Positions 62,098-64,000 of a stretch of DNA of 64,000 nucleotides are shown one piece after another. The notes beneath the pieces are model-generated. The model did not search any database. It was not told the origin of the DNA and saw nothing but the letters and a program-made list of their open reading frames with translations. Location: the NCBI RefSeq assembly GCF_042678305.1, contig NZ_JBHUDT010000006.1; one strand, written 5' to 3'. The DNA comes from Gelatiniphilus marinus (GTDB lineage Bacteria; Bacteroidota; Bacteroidia; Flavobacteriales; Flavobacteriaceae). The position numbers were made by a program, and so were the translations under genes. Numbering within the stretch: the stretch's first letter is position 1; each line of letters opens with the position of its first letter.

Positions 62098-63048
62098 ATG
62101 AAAAAGCCAAGAATTGCACTTGTTATTGGGATATTTTGTATTTCGGTGTTTCCTATTTTGGTTAAACTTAACCTAGCACCTGGCGTTGTTTCGGCATTTT
62201 ACAGAATGTTGTTTTCGTTATTATTGCTTTTGCCTTATGTTTTAATTAGGCGCCAGCTTAAAATACCAAATTTAAAAGCGGGTATTTTAGCTGTTGTTTG
62301 TGGCGTTATTTTTGGTAGCGACGTTGCTGTTTGGAATATTGCCATACAAGGATCTACAGCTACACAGGCTTCTTTGTTAACCAATCTATCGCCGGTATGG
62401 GTAGGTGTTTTAGCGTTGTTTTTTTTAAAAAACAAACCTAAAACCAATTTCTGGATAGGCACGATAATAGCCGTTTTAGGTATGATGATGTTAGTTGGCT
62501 TCTCGGTATTTAAAAATTTAGATTTCGATTTGGCCTTTAGTTTTGGCGTACTTTCTGGGGTTTTATATGCTTTTTATATGCTTATAAGCAAGCAGGTACT
62601 AAGGAGTATGAATATTTTGTCTTTTATGACTATTACCTTAACGGCTTCTTCTTTGTATTTAGGCCTGGTAAGTTATGCCTTAAACGAACCTTTTACCGGG
62701 TTTTCCAATTTGGGTTGGTCGGTATTGGTAATACAAGCTGTAGTTTGCCAGTTGCTAGCGTGGTTACTTATTAGTTATGCCACAAAGCATATGCGTGCCA
62801 CCCGGGTTTCTGTAAGCTTGTTGGGCCAAGGGATATTGTCGTCGTTATTAGCATGGTTTTTTATTGATGAAACAATTACACTGCAAATGGTGTTTGGAGG
62901 TATTGTTTTATTAATAGGAATTCGGGTTACTTTTTTTGAAAAGCAGTTAATATCTCTATCTTATTTCAAGAAGCTTTTGTGCAATTTTAAAACTAGGCCC
63001 ACAGGAAAACATTTAAATGTAAATGTTCTGCGAAAGCGGTTTAATTAA
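62098..63048 (+). CDS. EamA-family (DMT superfamily) transporter
   Basis: 316 residues, ten predicted membrane helices in two EamA repeats (about 5-135 and 150-280). Repeat 1 shows VSAFYRMLFSLLLLLPYVL and TQASLLTNLSPVWVGVLALF. Repeat 2 shows HMRATRVSVSLLGQGILSSL and the usual LGE/VDE-like end FIDETITLQMVFGGIVLLIG. Substrates in the family are amino acids and other metabolites, mostly exported. The last 30 residues are a basic cytoplasmic tail. It ends at a shared terminator with TerB. Confidence 0.92.
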   Translation: MKKPRIALVIGIFCISVFPILVKLNLAPGVVSAFYRMLFSLLLLLPYVLIRRQLKIPNLKAGILAVVCGVIFGSDVAVWNIAIQGSTATQASLLTNLSPVWVGVLALFFLKNKPKTNFWIGTIIAVLGMMMLVGFSVFKNLDFDLAFSFGVLSGVLYAFYMLISKQVLRSMNILSFMTITLTASSLYLGLVSYALNEPFTGFSNLGWSVLVIQAVVCQLLAWLLISYATKHMRATRVSVSLLGQGILSSLLAWFFIDETITLQMVFGGIVLLIGIRVTFFEKQLISLSYFKKLLCNFKTRPTGKHLNVNVLRKRFN

Positions 63049-63054
63049 ATATAG

Positions 63055-63089
63055 GTAAAAAAAATGCAGACCCTGTAAGTCTGCATTTT
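63055..63089. terminator. bidirectional terminator between the EamA and TerB genes
   Basis: An 11-bp perfect stem (aaaatgcagac / gtctgcatttt) with a 7-nt loop, with an A-run on the left and T-run on the right, so it can end both convergent genes. Confidence 0.85.
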
Positions 63090-63113
63090 CAGTATATTAA
63101 TGTATGGTATAGA

Positions 63114-63545
63114 TTACCTGTTCATCATTTTAATCTCTTCCATAAAGGTTTCAAGGTTAACATTGTTTTTTACTAATGCCAAGGCTTTGTCCACTATGTA
63201 CTTTACGTTTGCTGTATTAAACCCCAGTCCAACCCCAATTTTGTTTAAAAGCCTGTGTTCTGGGTCTCCATTAATTTGATCTACGTAAACCATACGTGTT
63301 AAATCGTATAAACGCTCCAAGCGTCTGCTGTATGATGATGGCGGATTTATAGGGTGCGATCTGTAATCTTTTAAGATGATTTTATAATCAATTTCGCTAA
63401 TGCTTAAATTACGGGCTAATCTGTCTAAAAATGCTTTTTCTTCATCGGTAATAATTCCATCGTCCATGGCAACTCGTACTATGGCGGCAAAGTGGTCTTC
63501 GTTACGTTTTTTAAAACCACTATCAAATAATTCAGAAAACGACAT
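63114..63545 (-). CDS. TerB-like tellurite-resistance-fold protein
   Basis: 143 residues, helical and acidic. IVRVAMDDGIITDEEKAFLD is the metal-binding-like loop of the TerB fold, and SEIDYKIILKDYRSHPINPP with YDLTRMVYVDQINGDPEHRL repeats the motif. In Bacteroidota single TerB genes like this are common and often far from ter operons. No ter genes are near, so a specific role in tellurite resistance is not supported. Confidence 0.82.
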   Translation of the reverse strand: MSFSELFDSGFKKRNEDHFAAIVRVAMDDGIITDEEKAFLDRLARNLSISEIDYKIILKDYRSHPINPPSSYSRRLERLYDLTRMVYVDQINGDPEHRLLNKIGVGLGFNTANVKYIVDKALALVKNNVNLETFMEEIKMMNR

Positions 63546-63664
63546 ATATTTTGTTTTTTTAGTGATACAAACCTACATATTTTTTTATTATTATGAACTG
63601 TAAAGTTTAATTTTTTGAGCCTTTTAAAAGAGTCGCGCTTTCCACTATATCTTTTTAAAAGCAA

Positions 63665-63722
63665 CGTCATTGCAATGACGAAGGTAGCCTGCAATGAGCG
63701 CAGTTGAAGTGGGGCAATCTGT
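63665..63722 (+). repeat. REP-like element, copy 16 (truncated)
   Basis: cgtcattgcaatgacgaagg ... gagcgcagttgaagtggggc, aatctg. An abnormally short internal part is present: the first arm is directly followed by a right-arm end aatgacg, as if two copies recombined. As at 15.5 kb it lies immediately next to the ctttccactatatcttttta repeat. Confidence 0.6.
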
Positions 63723-63898
63723 AAAATTTTAGTTTTCTACAAGATTAATTCTTTCCATTTTTTAAAAAGGGATGCTCCCGAAACTTTAGGACAATCGCTA
63801 ACGTACATATTTGTTAATTTATGTTTTAACTGCAAACTTGTTTTGTTTTTGGAGAGGTTCGTTTAACGTGTTTCTTTAGTTTGTAATAAATAACTTTA

Positions 63899-63973
63899 TA
63901 TAGAAAAAGAGGAGAACTATAACGTGTTTTAGAATTACAGATCCATGACACGTACGAGTCCTCTCTTTCTATA
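63899..63973. other. strong nested stem-loop of unknown identity
   Basis: Outer arms tatagaaaaagagga (63899-63913) and tcctctctttctata (63959-63973) pair at 14 of 15 positions. Inner arms acgtgt (63922-63927) and acacgt (63948-63953) form a 6-bp stem with a 20-nt loop. It could be a structured RNA or the end of a mobile element continuing beyond the window. A TAACTTTA, one mismatch from the -7 consensus, lies just in front at 63891-63898. No family recognised. Confidence 0.4.
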
Positions 63974-64000
63974 GAGTTGCAAAGAACCATTTGGAATACC

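Larger units (their letters stand above)
63546..64000. other. 455-bp non-coding right end
   Basis: No gene recognised. It holds a fragment of the composite Bacteroidota repeat (ctttccactatatcttttta, near 63640-63659), a REP-like element (63665-63722), an AT-rich stretch that includes a degraded hairpin (gatgctcccgaaactttagg, 63769-63790), and a strongly paired inverted repeat (63899-63973). Confidence 0.55.

Noticed and set aside
63114..63545. TerB as evidence for a tellurite-resistance or phage-defence island
   Set aside because: It is a lone gene without terC, terD or defence partners. Such single genes are common in the group.

Overview
The window is an AT-rich chromosomal segment from a member of the Flavobacteriaceae (Bacteroidota). 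The evidence is type A and type B sorting domains of the type IX secretion system (T9SS), phosphate-selective and OmpA-type envelope proteins, several protein families that I know mainly from Flavobacteriia (DUF4175, DUF4254, DUF5687, DUF6341, DUF6427), and TAnnTTTG promoter elements, the -7 box of the Bacteroidota housekeeping sigma factor. Most of the window is core housekeeping sequence. I see no prophage, integrase, CRISPR array or rRNA operon.

Layout. 0-7 kb: the N-terminal part of a dGTPase, then a phosphate-uptake island (OprO/P-type porin, PiT permease fused to a PhoU-like domain, and a convergent Na+/phosphate symporter). 7-10.5 kb: polA, then a decayed IS982-family transposase. 10.5-26.5 kb: DNA repair, replication and translation (TlpA-like protein, mfd, holB, Skp-like lipoprotein, methyltransferase, mnmG, ybeY, a 1.1-kilo-residue DUF4175 protein, gltX). 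Two perfect 14-bp parS-type palindromes flank mnmG. 26.5-35.4 kb: a three-gene sugar operon (GT4, wecB, CapK-like), then purD, DUF6341, DUF6427, upp, DUF4254 and a GT9 glycosyltransferase.

35.4-42 kb is the only accessory-looking region. It holds about 14 copies of an imperfectly palindromic REP-like element (left arm cgtcattgcgag, right arm tcgcaatgacg). These separate a YadA-head/S74-chaperone surface protein, a very short T9SS cargo, a stand-alone GIY-YIG nuclease bounded directly by the repeats on both sides, and a broken TPR-LuxR regulator. 42-50 kb: a 2Fe-2S oxidoreductase, a DUF5687/ATPase ABC exporter, rnr, a roughly 600-bp very AT-rich intergenic region with a perfect DnaA box (candidate oriC), rpiB, a CDF zinc exporter and an ElaA-type acetyltransferase. 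50-55.5 kb: a co-oriented minus-strand run rnpA-DUF4349-ctpA-ompA-LRR(T9SS type B). 55.5-64 kb: a translationally coupled GCS2-CBS/AstE pair, DUF1761, glnS, folB, tRNA-Cys with promoter and terminator, an EamA permease, TerB, and a strongly base-paired unidentified element at the right edge.

The observations I consider most worth following are the GIY-YIG ORF bounded exactly by REP-like elements, an in-frame repeat insertion inside the essential gltX, the parS pair together with the candidate oriC 27 kb away, the CBS-fused glutamate-cysteine-ligase-like enzyme coupled to an aspartoacylase-like hydrolase, and the terminal structured element. All names come from reading motifs. No database search was run.
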